64,000 nucleotides of DNA from an uncultured Acetatifactor sp. (GTDB lineage: Bacteria; Bacillota; Clostridia; Lachnospirales; Lachnospiraceae). Numbering within the stretch: position 1 is the first letter of the stretch; each line of letters opens with the position of its first letter. Location: assembly GCA_910578215.1 (NCBI GenBank), contig CAJTPH010000012.1:1-64000 (forward strand). The letters run 5' to 3'. A program made the translations under genes and the position numbers. The notes beneath the pieces are model-generated. The model was not told the origin of the DNA. It did not search any database and worked only from the letters and a program-made list of their open reading frames with translations. Of this stretch, positions 17,191 to 25,542 are shown piece by piece.

Positions 17191-19122
17191 ATGCGTAATA
17201 AAGAAGACATTTCATATATTATAACGCTGCTTTTTACCTTATCCGCGCTTATCTTTATGGTCGTCCACAACTTTTCCTCCTTTTATTCAAATGCGGTCTC
17301 CAACATGGACGAAATGGGAGAAAGCAGCCTGGCGAAGGAAAGGGAATATCTGGAGGGCTATCTCACCAAGGGTCTGGACGTACTGCAGGTAACCGCCATC
17401 ACAATAGAATATATGATGCAGCACGGCGCCTCCTCCGAGGAGATAGAGGCATTTCTGACGGAGGAATCGGAGCGCTACATGGCTGATATCGATCCCAACT
17501 TTACGGGAATATACGGGCTGTTTAACGGAGACTATATCGACGGCATAGGCTGGGAGCCGGACGGGGACTATGTTCCCCGGGAAAGAGAATGGTACACAGC
17601 CGCAAAGAAGGCGCAGGGAAAACCCACCATCGTTTCCCCCTATCTGGACGCACAGACAGATACCGTCATGGTATCCGTCAGCCAGCTGCTTTACGACGGC
17701 GACAGCGTTATTTCCCTTGATATTGTTTTAAACCAGATACAGATCATTACCCAGGATATCAACATGGACGGAATGGGCTATGGCTTTATCATTGACAGGG
17801 AGGGGCTGGTGGTGGCCCATTCAGACGAATCGGAAAAGGGAAAAAACTACGAAAATGACGCGGAAATGAAGAAGCTTCTTGACAGGGTCTATGAGGAGGG
17901 CGGAAAGACCTTCCACACGGAAATCAACGGCGAGGACTGTACGGTCTTTGTGGATACGGTCATGAATGACTGGTATGTCACCATGATTATCAGCAACACC
18001 AAGCTGTATCAAAATATCCGGAACATTCTGATACACAACATTATAATCTGCATCGTGGTATTCGTGCTCATCGCATCCTTCTGCACCGCCGCATTCCGAA
18101 AGATCGGCCTGCATATGAGAAGGGTTGAGGAAAGCCAGCGGGAGCTGGAAAAAATGAATGAAAAAATTGTTGCCACTATAGCCAAAACCATCGACGCCAG
18201 AGACCGGTATACCAACGGCCACTCCCAGCGGGTGGCAAAATATGCTCTGGAGCTAGCAAGGAGAATGGGAAAAACGGAGGCCGAACAAAAGGAGATCTGT
18301 TATGCGGCGCTGCTGCATGATGTGGGAAAAATACACATTCCGGACGCCATAATCAATAAGCCTTCACGGCTGACCGAGGAGGAGTTTTGCCATATCAAGC
18401 TGCATCCCATATCCGGCTATTACATTTTAAGGGACCTGAACGAGGTCTCCCTGATCGCCCAGGGCACAAAATGGCATCACGAGAGATTTGACGGGAACGG
18501 TTATCCCAACGGACTGGCGGGAAAAAATATTCCTGAAGTGGCGCGAATCATAGGAGTTGCGGATGCCTACGACGCCATGACCTCCAACAGGATTTACCGG
18601 AAAATCATGCCTCAGGAAAAGGTACGGGCAGAAATCGAAAAGGGAAAGGGCACGCAGTTTGACCCGGAAATCGCCGATATCATGCTGTGCATGATCGACG
18701 AGGACACCCATTATGAGATGAAGCAGAAGGCCGAAACAACCAGAAAGATCCTTATCGTGGACGATGAGCCTCTGACTCTGGATTTGCTTGAATTTATTCT
18801 CCAGGACGAATCAGAATTCATTGTCTACAAAGCGTCCTCAGGCAGGGAAGCGCTGCATATCTTAAGCCAGGCTTCTGTCGACCTGGTACTCCTTGATATC
18901 CAGATGCCCGGCATGGACGGCTTTGAGGTATGCAGGGAAATACGAAAGACCTCGAACATTCCCGTTGTCTTTATGACCGTGGACAAAAACTTCGACACCA
19001 TTGAAAAAGCGGCGCAGATGGGGATTAAGGATTATCTTGCCAAGCCGATTATGTCGCTGACTCTTTTGGAGGTTATACGAAGTATACTTCAGGACGAGGT
19101 GGATTATAAAATAATCAAGTAA
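17191..19122 (+). CDS. membrane sensor: dCache - HD-GYP phosphodiesterase - receiver domain
   Basis: 643 aa. TM1 about 8-30, extracytoplasmic Cache-type sensor (35-280; WYTAAKKAQGKP and ISLDIVLNQ are typical), TM2 about 284-306. The cytoplasmic HD-GYP domain (about 325-505) has NGHSQRVAKYA, LLHDVGKIHIPD and HHERFDGNGYPNGL, so metal ligands and the GYP motif are intact. These domains hydrolyse cyclic-di-GMP. A C-terminal receiver (523-640) has the acidic pair VDDE, phospho-acceptor Asp (about 569) in LLDIQMPG, the Thr of FMTV and Lys in LAKP. A C-terminal receiver is an unusual order; most HD-GYP response regulators carry it at the N-terminus. A Shine-Dalgarno GAGG lies 11 bases before the ATG. 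It lies beside the pectin operons and might sense plant-derived ligands, but nothing in the sequence shows the ligand. Confidence 0.93.
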   Translation: MRNKEDISYIITLLFTLSALIFMVVHNFSSFYSNAVSNMDEMGESSLAKEREYLEGYLTKGLDVLQVTAITIEYMMQHGASSEEIEAFLTEESERYMADIDPNFTGIYGLFNGDYIDGIGWEPDGDYVPREREWYTAAKKAQGKPTIVSPYLDAQTDTVMVSVSQLLYDGDSVISLDIVLNQIQIITQDINMDGMGYGFIIDREGLVVAHSDESEKGKNYENDAEMKKLLDRVYEEGGKTFHTEINGEDCTVFVDTVMNDWYVTMIISNTKLYQNIRNILIHNIIICIVVFVLIASFCTAAFRKIGLHMRRVEESQRELEKMNEKIVATIAKTIDARDRYTNGHSQRVAKYALELARRMGKTEAEQKEICYAALLHDVGKIHIPDAIINKPSRLTEEEFCHIKLHPISGYYILRDLNEVSLIAQGTKWHHERFDGNGYPNGLAGKNIPEVARIIGVADAYDAMTSNRIYRKIMPQEKVRAEIEKGKGTQFDPEIADIMLCMIDEDTHYEMKQKAETTRKILIVDDEPLTLDLLEFILQDESEFIVYKASSGREALHILSQASVDLVLLDIQMPGMDGFEVCREIRKTSNIPVVFMTVDKNFDTIEKAAQMGIKDYLAKPIMSLTLLEVIRSILQDEVDYKIIK

Positions 19123-19142
19123 TGTGCCACACAGACACAATG

Positions 19143-19168
19143 AAAAAGGGGCTGAACAGCCCCTTTTT
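19143..19168. terminator. bidirectional terminator between convergent genes
   Basis: AAAAAGGGGCTG and its perfect complement, separated by AA, give a 12-bp stem with T-tracts on both strands. It lies between the plus-strand HD-GYP gene and the minus-strand phosphorylase gene. Confidence 0.93.
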
Positions 19169-19224
19169 CAGTACCTGCAGAATCAGCCTGCAGCCGCCTC
19201 AAATACATTGCCCGCGCCGCCGGA

Positions 19225-21381
19225 TTACAGCTCCATGAATGTGGTGTCATATGCCCCTATGGTCACGGTCTTATCACCCTTTTCGGTAGGAATCGTGGTG
19301 GTCTGCTCTATGTCGCTGTTGTTGATAACCACCAGCTTGCCGCTCTCGGGATAGTATGCGCATTCCGTGTAGAGGTTATCGGTCATGTACAGACCGCTTA
19401 TGCCCTCTCCGCCCGCGTAACGGATGAGCTGATAAAGCATTCTGGTATTCTCCAGATCCACCTGGAAGGATGCAAGATAGATGCCCTTGCCCTTTCCGAA
19501 CTGATTAACCGTCACAAGAGGTCTGTTATCCTGGTCCGCCATCAGCACCTTCGCCTTGCCGTCCGTAAGATAGAGATTGTCCTTACTCTCCACGGTTGCA
19601 CCCTCGGGAAGCAGCTCCTGGGTATCCTCAGCCTCAAAGCTCCACTTTCCATGGCAGACTCTGGCTCCGGTATCCTTGTCGATACCCAGCACGTGCGCCA
19701 TACGGAAGGTATAATCGTAGCCGTCCACAGCGGAAGGCTCATTCACACCTATGAGCGCTCCGCCGTCGTGCACCCATTTGGTGAGAATGGTAACCACCTC
19801 GTCGTCCTTCCAGTTATCGCCGCCGCTCCATGCGCTTCCCGCATAGCCTGCGTTGATAACCACATCCACATCCTCTAGAGCGCCCTTCCTCACATCCTCA
19901 AAGGAGATAAACTTCACATCTACGGGCAGGCCGGAGAGAGCTTCGTTAATGTGGATCAGATCATGCATATAAGTCTCATGGAAGTGTCCCGACAGAGTCC
20001 AGGAACGAAGCGCTCCCCAGCTGTGCAGCACGGCAACCCTTGTCTTGATCGTGTAAGGCTTGCCCGCGTCATGGAAGGTGCGGATCAGGCGGAACTCGTC
20101 GGAAACCTTTTCAATATAATCGCAGAAATCGGGGAAGGGCTCTACCAGATGCAGGTATCCGCCCAAGCCGATTCTGTCTATCTTTGCCCGAAGCAGGGCG
20201 CGTCTCACGCTGTTCCAGTACTTCTTAGCATCCAGAGTAGGATCGCCGCCCTCGGCAAAGGTAGGCGCGCCGCCCAGACCCACAGGGAACAGATAAGGAT
20301 GCAGACGAAGCTCATGGGTGGGCACATCCACACCCGCGCAAAGTCTTGCCTCATAGCCGGAGAACACGCACTTGATCAGACCGTCAAAGCCGAACTCCTG
20401 GAACCTTCCGTTGTAAGGCTCTACACCTACCCAGCTGTCATCGTAGAACACATAAGCCTTCTTGCCGTACTCATGAACCATATCTATAAGCTTTTTGCCG
20501 AAGCCGATGACAAAATCATTGATAAACGCCATCCAATCCGCCTTACGGTCGGTGCCGGGCATATGAGTCACATGAAGCTGTCCCTTATTGATAAAATCCT
20601 CCGCGGTCATGGAATAACCGTACTTTTTCGCAAATTCGTCCAGGGCAATATCGCTCACCGTATAATCATAGGAACCCCAATCGGAGAACAGATGACGGTT
20701 TCTCTCATCGCTGCCCCATATCCACACAAAGTTATAAAACATGGAGGTAAAACGAACGACAGTAGTGTCAGGATGGGTCTCACACCAATTCTTCATCCAG
20801 CCCAGCATATACTCCTGGGTCTCGGGATATCTGGGGTCGATCTGCATGAGATGCTCCTTATCCCAGTTGTTTGTGGTGTGGTTGTACATGGAAATTTCTT
20901 CCCAGATACGATAGGCAAGAAAGCTTACCGTATACTTGTGGAAGGGAGTAATTCCCTTTACGGTCACGGTTCCCGCAGCCTTGTCATAGCTCCATTTGGA
21001 GCCCTCAACCTTCTCATTGACGGTTCTGTCATAAACCTCCCAGTACTTCATTGCAGCGTCCTTGTCGTTAATGACAAACTGCTGATCAAAAAAGCTTTCC
21101 ATTAAATTAATGGTAACATCCCCGCTCTCTGCCACCTTCGCGGGCGTGCAGAGAAAGGTCTGCTGCAGCTTATCCTGATTCTTCTTCGCCCACTCGTTAT
21201 GGTCGCGGATAATGCAGATTGTGGAATAAATTCCGTAGCCCGCATGTACGATCTCGTCGGAAAGCACGGTTCCGTCACTGTCCCGGATTACATCCGCCCC
21301 CCATTTCTCCGCCATTTTTAAGGTCAACTGCTCAAATCCGGACTCCCCCGGAAGGGTAAATCCGCCCTTTGTCTCAGACAT
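19225..21381 (-). CDS. GH112 phosphorylase, probable beta-D-galactosyl-(1->4)-L-rhamnose phosphorylase
   Basis: 718 aa from the ATG at 21381 (AGGAGGA seven bases upstream); a longer in-frame start at 21450 falls inside an intergenic repeat. GH112 enzymes reversibly phosphorolyse beta-galactosides to galactose 1-phosphate. Characterised members act on galacto-/lacto-N-biose or on galactosyl-rhamnose. Family features are GFTLPGESGFEQLTLKMAEKWGAD at the start, WGSDERNRH, FYDDSWVGVEPY (about 311-322, region of the general acid), HELRLHPYLFP and a C-terminal beta domain. Cytoplasmic, no signal peptide. Its neighbours degrade rhamnogalacturonan, so I infer the galactosyl-rhamnose specificity; galacto-N-biose activity cannot be excluded. 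Third gene of the GH105-CE12-GH112 operon. Confidence 0.93.
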   Translation of the reverse strand: MSETKGGFTLPGESGFEQLTLKMAEKWGADVIRDSDGTVLSDEIVHAGYGIYSTICIIRDHNEWAKKNQDKLQQTFLCTPAKVAESGDVTINLMESFFDQQFVINDKDAAMKYWEVYDRTVNEKVEGSKWSYDKAAGTVTVKGITPFHKYTVSFLAYRIWEEISMYNHTTNNWDKEHLMQIDPRYPETQEYMLGWMKNWCETHPDTTVVRFTSMFYNFVWIWGSDERNRHLFSDWGSYDYTVSDIALDEFAKKYGYSMTAEDFINKGQLHVTHMPGTDRKADWMAFINDFVIGFGKKLIDMVHEYGKKAYVFYDDSWVGVEPYNGRFQEFGFDGLIKCVFSGYEARLCAGVDVPTHELRLHPYLFPVGLGGAPTFAEGGDPTLDAKKYWNSVRRALLRAKIDRIGLGGYLHLVEPFPDFCDYIEKVSDEFRLIRTFHDAGKPYTIKTRVAVLHSWGALRSWTLSGHFHETYMHDLIHINEALSGLPVDVKFISFEDVRKGALEDVDVVINAGYAGSAWSGGDNWKDDEVVTILTKWVHDGGALIGVNEPSAVDGYDYTFRMAHVLGIDKDTGARVCHGKWSFEAEDTQELLPEGATVESKDNLYLTDGKAKVLMADQDNRPLVTVNQFGKGKGIYLASFQVDLENTRMLYQLIRYAGGEGISGLYMTDNLYTECAYYPESGKLVVINNSDIEQTTTIPTEKGDKTVTIGAYDTTFMEL

Positions 21382-21399
21382 TTCAAATCCTCCTATTTT

Positions 21400-21637
21400 A
21401 AGTTCCGCCTCTGCGCTTCGACGCCCCCATTGTGGGGAAGTAATTTTCATCTTTTAAACACAGCTGAAAATTCCTTCCGGGGGCTTCTACGCTTCGAGGC
21501 TGTTTTTTTTAAGTTCCGCCTCTACGCTTCGACGCCCCACTTATGGGGAAGTAATTTTCATCTTTTAAACACAGCTGAAAATTCCTTCCGGGGGCTTCTG
21601 CGCTTCGAGGCTGTTTTTTTAAGTTCCGCCTCTGCGC
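21400..21637. repeat. two and a bit tandem copies of a 110-bp hairpin unit
   Basis: Units start with AAGTTCCGCCTCT at 21400, 21511 and 21621 (periods 111 and 110 bp; the third is only about 17 bp). Each full unit folds into an imperfect hairpin whose arms are GGGGAAGTAATTTTCA and TGAAAATTCCTTCCGGGGG. It fills the gap between the esterase and phosphorylase genes, so it lies within the operon transcript. Confidence 0.92.
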
Positions 21638-21650
21638 CTAAAAACTGTTT

Positions 21651-23507
21651 TTATATGTTCATTTTCCTGCACAGCTCCACGGCCTCGCCCCTCGTAACCA
21701 CCCTTTTCAGGTCGACGCTGCCGTCTGCCGCAATCAGTCCCACCGCCGCTGCCGCGCGGACATAGGGTCTTGCAAAATCACTGCACCTATCGTCATAAAC
21801 GCATGCCGTCTCCCCGCAGCTCTCGGGAAGCGTCTTACGGCTCTTGTAGCCGTTTATGGCAAACATCAGAAGCTCCTCCATGGTAACAGGCTGCAGCGGA
21901 TGGAATTCCCTGTTTTGCACCAGCGCCATATCGATAATTCCGTTCTGGTAAGCGCACTCCACCGTGCCTGCATACCACTCATGCCCCACCACATCGGTAA
22001 ACATGTCGTTGTACACGTTGGTTGGGAAAAACCTTGCGGTCTTAATGACCATGTCCAGCACCGATGCCCTGTCCGCAGGCTCCTCAAGCTTATCCACCTC
22101 GGAGAGAAGCTTCTTCACCTCCTCGGGACCTGCCACCTCCTCAAACATTTTAGGCTTCTGCGGCGGAACAATCCTTCCGTCAGGCTTCCAGACTCCGAAC
22201 CCCTGCGTAACGCTGTCGGCAAGCAGACGATAAGCCGGCTCCTGGGCGCTGCCGCACACTCTGACGATTTCCTCCGCCACAAAGCCTGCCATGAAATATG
22301 CGCCATAGTCATTGCTGTGGGTATAATCATTGGGGAAGAAGCAGGGCTTTGACGCCTCTCTGCCTGTTTTTATAATAAATTCCATGCTGTGACGGTGCAG
22401 GTCTATCACGGGAACTCCCAGCTCCTGCCCTATCTGAAGGCAGACCTCCGCATACTCCTCCAGCAGATCGTTGTAGGTTCCGTCGTTGCCCTTCCACGTA
22501 TTTCTGGCAATAGGGGTGACGATCAGAGGAAATACGCCCCTTTCCCTGCTTTCCTTCACATACCGCTCCAGATTGCTCCTGTAGCCGCCCTGCGCCTTCA
22601 GGGAATCCAGCTTCTGGTCATTATGGGCAAACTGGAAAAAGCAGTAATCCCCGGACCTGCTGTACTTCTCCACAATGGCATAATGCCCCTGCTGCCGGAA
22701 GCTTGCCGTGGTCAGTCCGGAATGGGCATGGTTGGAAACCGCCAGCTTATCGTTAAAATATCCCGATATCATCTGCCCCCAGCCGCTGTAGCTGGTTCCG
22801 GGCGCGTAAGGATAATCTGCGCTCTGGTCCGTTACCGTGGAATCCCCGGCAATATACACGGTAGGACAGTCAGCCTCCTCCACCAATATCCCGCTGATCC
22901 TCGGCCGGTCCGCCACCACCGTAACGTCCAGCGTCTTGTCCTCATAGCACTCATTTTTCCCTCTGGGCACGATATCGCACACATTTACGGTCATGGTGTG
23001 AGTAAACGTGGTGTCGCCGGGAATATCCCCGAAAAATCCCAGCCGCCTGCGCCCTGTGAAAATGATAACGTTTTTCATGGGCCCATCCGTATGAATAGTC
23101 ACCGTGACTCTGTAATTCCCCTGGCAGGGCACATCCGATTTAAAGCACAGCGGAATACGCCTGTGTTCGCCCTCCATGGGCTCCCCTGTCATTTCCTCCA
23201 GACCAGCGATCTCCCCGTCGGAATCCAGAAAACAGCCCTTTGAGTCGCCCTGCAAAAAGCTCAGATCCCTGTCCTGATACCAATAGACCGTGTCAAAGGC
23301 GGAATTCAGCTCCGGAATTCTCAGAAGCTCCTGCTCCCGCCTGTTCTTTTCGGTCACAAACCCGAAGCCCTTGTCAGGGGAATACAGGTTCCCGGGAGTG
23401 ACAGAGACTGTTTCCGCCAAACAGTCATCATTTTTTACAGACGCCGAAGCAGCTTTCTCCAGGACAGATCCGTTTTCCGCTCCAAAAACATACTTTTTCC
23501 GAAACAT
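21651..23507 (-). CDS. rhamnogalacturonan acetylesterase (CE12-type SGNH) with SLH repeats, no signal peptide
   Basis: 618 aa. Residues about 30-210 form an N-terminal beta domain as in YesT/RhgT-like enzymes. The SGNH hydrolase part (about 212-420) has VYIAGDSTVTDQ (GDS, nucleophile Ser about 222), SGWGQMI, SNHAHSGLTTASF, FQFAHND (about 295) and DYTHSNDYGAYF (about 392, catalytic Asp-His). These enzymes remove acetyl groups from GalA of RG-I. The last 120 residues look like two SLH repeats (FTDVVGHEWYAGTVECAY and VTRGEAVELCRKM), normally used to hold secreted proteins on the wall. Yet the N-terminus MFRKKYVFGAENGS is not a signal peptide. The ATG follows the GH105 stop codon directly (TAAATG), so translation is probably coupled. 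Confidence 0.9.
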   Translation of the reverse strand: MFRKKYVFGAENGSVLEKAASASVKNDDCLAETVSVTPGNLYSPDKGFGFVTEKNRREQELLRIPELNSAFDTVYWYQDRDLSFLQGDSKGCFLDSDGEIAGLEEMTGEPMEGEHRRIPLCFKSDVPCQGNYRVTVTIHTDGPMKNVIIFTGRRRLGFFGDIPGDTTFTHTMTVNVCDIVPRGKNECYEDKTLDVTVVADRPRISGILVEEADCPTVYIAGDSTVTDQSADYPYAPGTSYSGWGQMISGYFNDKLAVSNHAHSGLTTASFRQQGHYAIVEKYSRSGDYCFFQFAHNDQKLDSLKAQGGYRSNLERYVKESRERGVFPLIVTPIARNTWKGNDGTYNDLLEEYAEVCLQIGQELGVPVIDLHRHSMEFIIKTGREASKPCFFPNDYTHSNDYGAYFMAGFVAEEIVRVCGSAQEPAYRLLADSVTQGFGVWKPDGRIVPPQKPKMFEEVAGPEEVKKLLSEVDKLEEPADRASVLDMVIKTARFFPTNVYNDMFTDVVGHEWYAGTVECAYQNGIIDMALVQNREFHPLQPVTMEELLMFAINGYKSRKTLPESCGETACVYDDRCSDFARPYVRAAAAVGLIAADGSVDLKRVVTRGEAVELCRKMNI

Positions 23508-24560
23508 TTACAGAGCACCGTCCTTTTCAATCTTATCGGAAACCAGAAGGTTTGCAAAGAACGCCAGCGCAAGACCCTGTCCCCAGCCCTGAATATACGC
23601 CTTGGGAATGCCTCTGTAGCCCTCCTTGTCCCTCATGACAGCCGTGCCGCCGGACACGTTCATTACCTTGCCGTCCTCGCTGACATTTTCAAGCAGACCC
23701 TTTATGGACTTATTTAAATATTTTGAATGGAGAGGGTTGCCTCTGGTCAGCATTGCCGCCGCAATACCTGCAGAAGCGGAAACCTCCTCATAGGACTCCT
23801 CATCATCCAGAACTGTCCTCCAGAGCCCGTTTTCGGTCTGCACTGTCTTCAGCGCCGCAAGCTGCTCGTTCAGAGAACCGGCAATGTCGATATACTTGGG
23901 ATACAGGTAACACTCGGGAAGAATGCCGCCCACCTGTGACATGGTAAACGCAGCCCACGCGTTAGCCCTGCCCCAATAAATCCCGGACATATGATCGCCT
24001 GCAATATTATCATACCCATGATAATAATAACCGCTGCTGGGATTCTGCAGATACTTAATGTGCCAGTAATACTGATTCAGCGCGTCATCTATCATCGCCT
24101 GGTCCTTGTTCATAACGCCCACCCGCAGAAGCAGGAACGCAGCCATAAACAAGGTATCGCACCATGCCTGCTCCGGAAAATCATTGTTCGCGGAAACGGT
24201 GTGCTGCAGCACATGGTCGGCAAAACGAAGCGCATCATTGGATATGTAGTCGATCTTGCTCATCAGGATATCGTAATACTTCTTGTCGTTGGTGGCCTTG
24301 TAAAGCGTAATCAGGCAATGACCCATAGCGCAGGCATTCACGGTCCATACCTTGGGAAGACCCAGACTGATCAGCTCATCCACCCTGTCCTTTAAAAGGG
24401 TCAGATATTCTTCCTTGCCTGTCTTCTCATATGCCTCGCCGATTCCGTAATAAGCGACACCGCAGGGCCAGTCCCAGGTAAGGTCCATATTCATGGTCTT
24501 TTTTACGATCTTGTCAATAACCTCCTCGATCTGCTTCTTGTCAAACTCCAGTTGTAACAT
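23508..24560 (-). CDS. unsaturated rhamnogalacturonyl hydrolase (GH105, YesR/YteR type)
   Basis: 350 aa, the usual length. GH105 enzymes hydrate the 4,5-double bond of unsaturated galacturonic acid at the end of lyase products and release it, here most likely from unsaturated GalA-rhamnose made by the PL11 enzyme. Visible features of the alpha6/alpha6 barrel are TWDWPCGVAYYGIGEAY, NACAMGHCLITLY, QAWCDTLFMAAF (Asp135, matching the conserved acidic residue of the family), YWGRANAWAAFTMSQV and a final GWGQGLALAFFANLL. Cytoplasmic. First gene of its operon, with GGAGG before the ATG and a promoter candidate about 100 bp upstream. Confidence 0.95.
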   Translation of the reverse strand: MLQLEFDKKQIEEVIDKIVKKTMNMDLTWDWPCGVAYYGIGEAYEKTGKEEYLTLLKDRVDELISLGLPKVWTVNACAMGHCLITLYKATNDKKYYDILMSKIDYISNDALRFADHVLQHTVSANNDFPEQAWCDTLFMAAFLLLRVGVMNKDQAMIDDALNQYYWHIKYLQNPSSGYYYHGYDNIAGDHMSGIYWGRANAWAAFTMSQVGGILPECYLYPKYIDIAGSLNEQLAALKTVQTENGLWRTVLDDEESYEEVSASAGIAAAMLTRGNPLHSKYLNKSIKGLLENVSEDGKVMNVSGGTAVMRDKEGYRGIPKAYIQGWGQGLALAFFANLLVSDKIEKDGAL

Positions 24561-24603
24561 ACTTCCTCCATTCCGCCGCAGGTGGGCTGTTTATTTTTTC
24601 ACC

Positions 24604-24631
24604 GTCCGAAGCCTGCGAATAATCTTCGGAC
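24604..24631 (-). other. leader hairpin of the GH105 operon
   Basis: GTCCGAAG and CTTCGGAC form a perfect 8-bp stem in the presumed 5' untranslated region, between promoter and start codon. Role unknown. Confidence 0.5.
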
Positions 24632-24650
24632 AATTACCTGATTCTATTTT

Positions 24651-24678
24651 ATTCTAATGCGGGCTTGAAAGCAATCAA
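24651..24678 (-). promoter_or_regulatory. putative promoter of the GH105-CE12-GH112 operon
   Basis: On the minus strand: TTGATT, 16-nt spacer, TAGAAT. Both hexamers are close to sigma-A consensus and correctly placed about 90 bp upstream of the start. Confidence 0.45.
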
Positions 24679-24719
24679 AACAATAAAAAAATTTACAGGA
24701 GAAAGCCTCTCGGCTGCTT

Positions 24720-25472
24720 TTATGTCCAGTCTTTTTTTCTGTATAAGGCAGCTCCTACAATAGCACACACCGCCGTTACCGATCCCAGAACCATTAATTC
24801 CTTTCCGTGCAGACGGAGGCTGTCTCCGGCAAAAACTCCCTGCATTAAGTCAACCGCATAAGTCATTGGCAAAAGGCCGGATATTCTCTTTACCGTATCG
24901 GGAAACAGCATATCCGGCATTGTTGCGCCGGACAGGAACAGCATAATAAAATAAAAAAGGTAGCAAATCAAAGATGTGCTTTTTAAATCCCTCCCTATAG
25001 CTGTAAAAAGAAATCCCATGGAAAACAAAGCAGCTATGGAAAACAACACGCTTACGCAAACAGAGAGAAAAGCACCCCTGACTTGTATATGATAAAAAAT
25101 CGTTCCGGCAATCAGCAAAATTAGAATCCCTATAAGCGTCATTATAAGATTGATAAACACCTGTGCCGCCAAAATACTCTTTTTTCCAGCTGGTGTAGCG
25201 TCAAATCTCTTATAAATTTTTTTCTCCTTATAACCGGATAAAGTCAAAGGTAAAGACATTAATCCGGTAACCCCGATTATCATGACGGCATATGCAGGCA
25301 CAGAAATATCCATCATGTTAACCTCCGCTCCGTCATAAATCGGCGTATTACCAAAGATTCCACCAAATAAAAGGAGCATTAACACAGGAAACACAAGTAC
25401 AAAGAAAAAGTTGAAAAAATCCCTTGTAAACAATCGCAATTCTATTTTACATATAGCAGCAAATCCTTTCAT
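24720..25472 (-). CDS. ABC-2 type transporter permease
   Basis: 250 aa from the ATG at 25472 (GGAGGG five to six bases upstream); a longer start at 25520 has no such site. About six membrane helices: one near 20-45 (FFFVLVFPVLMLLLFGGIFG), then pairs between about 60 and 215, and one at the C-terminus (VLGSVTAVCAIVGAALY). This is the ABC-2 permease fold of drug, peptide or lantibiotic exporters. The GATMP segment before the last helices is typical. It follows the ATPase gene by 70 bp and forms a two-component exporter with it. The substrate cannot be read from the sequence. The LytTR/DUF3021 pair on the other strand may regulate it. Confidence 0.92.
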   Translation of the reverse strand: MKGFAAICKIELRLFTRDFFNFFFVLVFPVLMLLLFGGIFGNTPIYDGAEVNMMDISVPAYAVMIIGVTGLMSLPLTLSGYKEKKIYKRFDATPAGKKSILAAQVFINLIMTLIGILILLIAGTIFYHIQVRGAFLSVCVSVLFSIAALFSMGFLFTAIGRDLKSTSLICYLFYFIMLFLSGATMPDMLFPDTVKRISGLLPMTYAVDLMQGVFAGDSLRLHGKELMVLGSVTAVCAIVGAALYRKKDWT

Positions 25473-25542
25473 AGTAACCCTCCACTTTTGATGCACCCGC
25501 AAATTTGGGCGCAAGCACAAATTATCTGTAAAAAATCTGTTT

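Noticed and set aside
21382..21450. Upstream start for the GH112 gene
   Set aside because: It lies within the tandem 110-bp repeat; the perfect AGGAGG lies before the ATG at 21381.
24720..24770. Rho-independent terminator after the ABC permease
   Set aside because: An AGCC/GGCT mini-stem with a T-run some 15 bases later is seen partly upstream of the stop and is too weak to claim.
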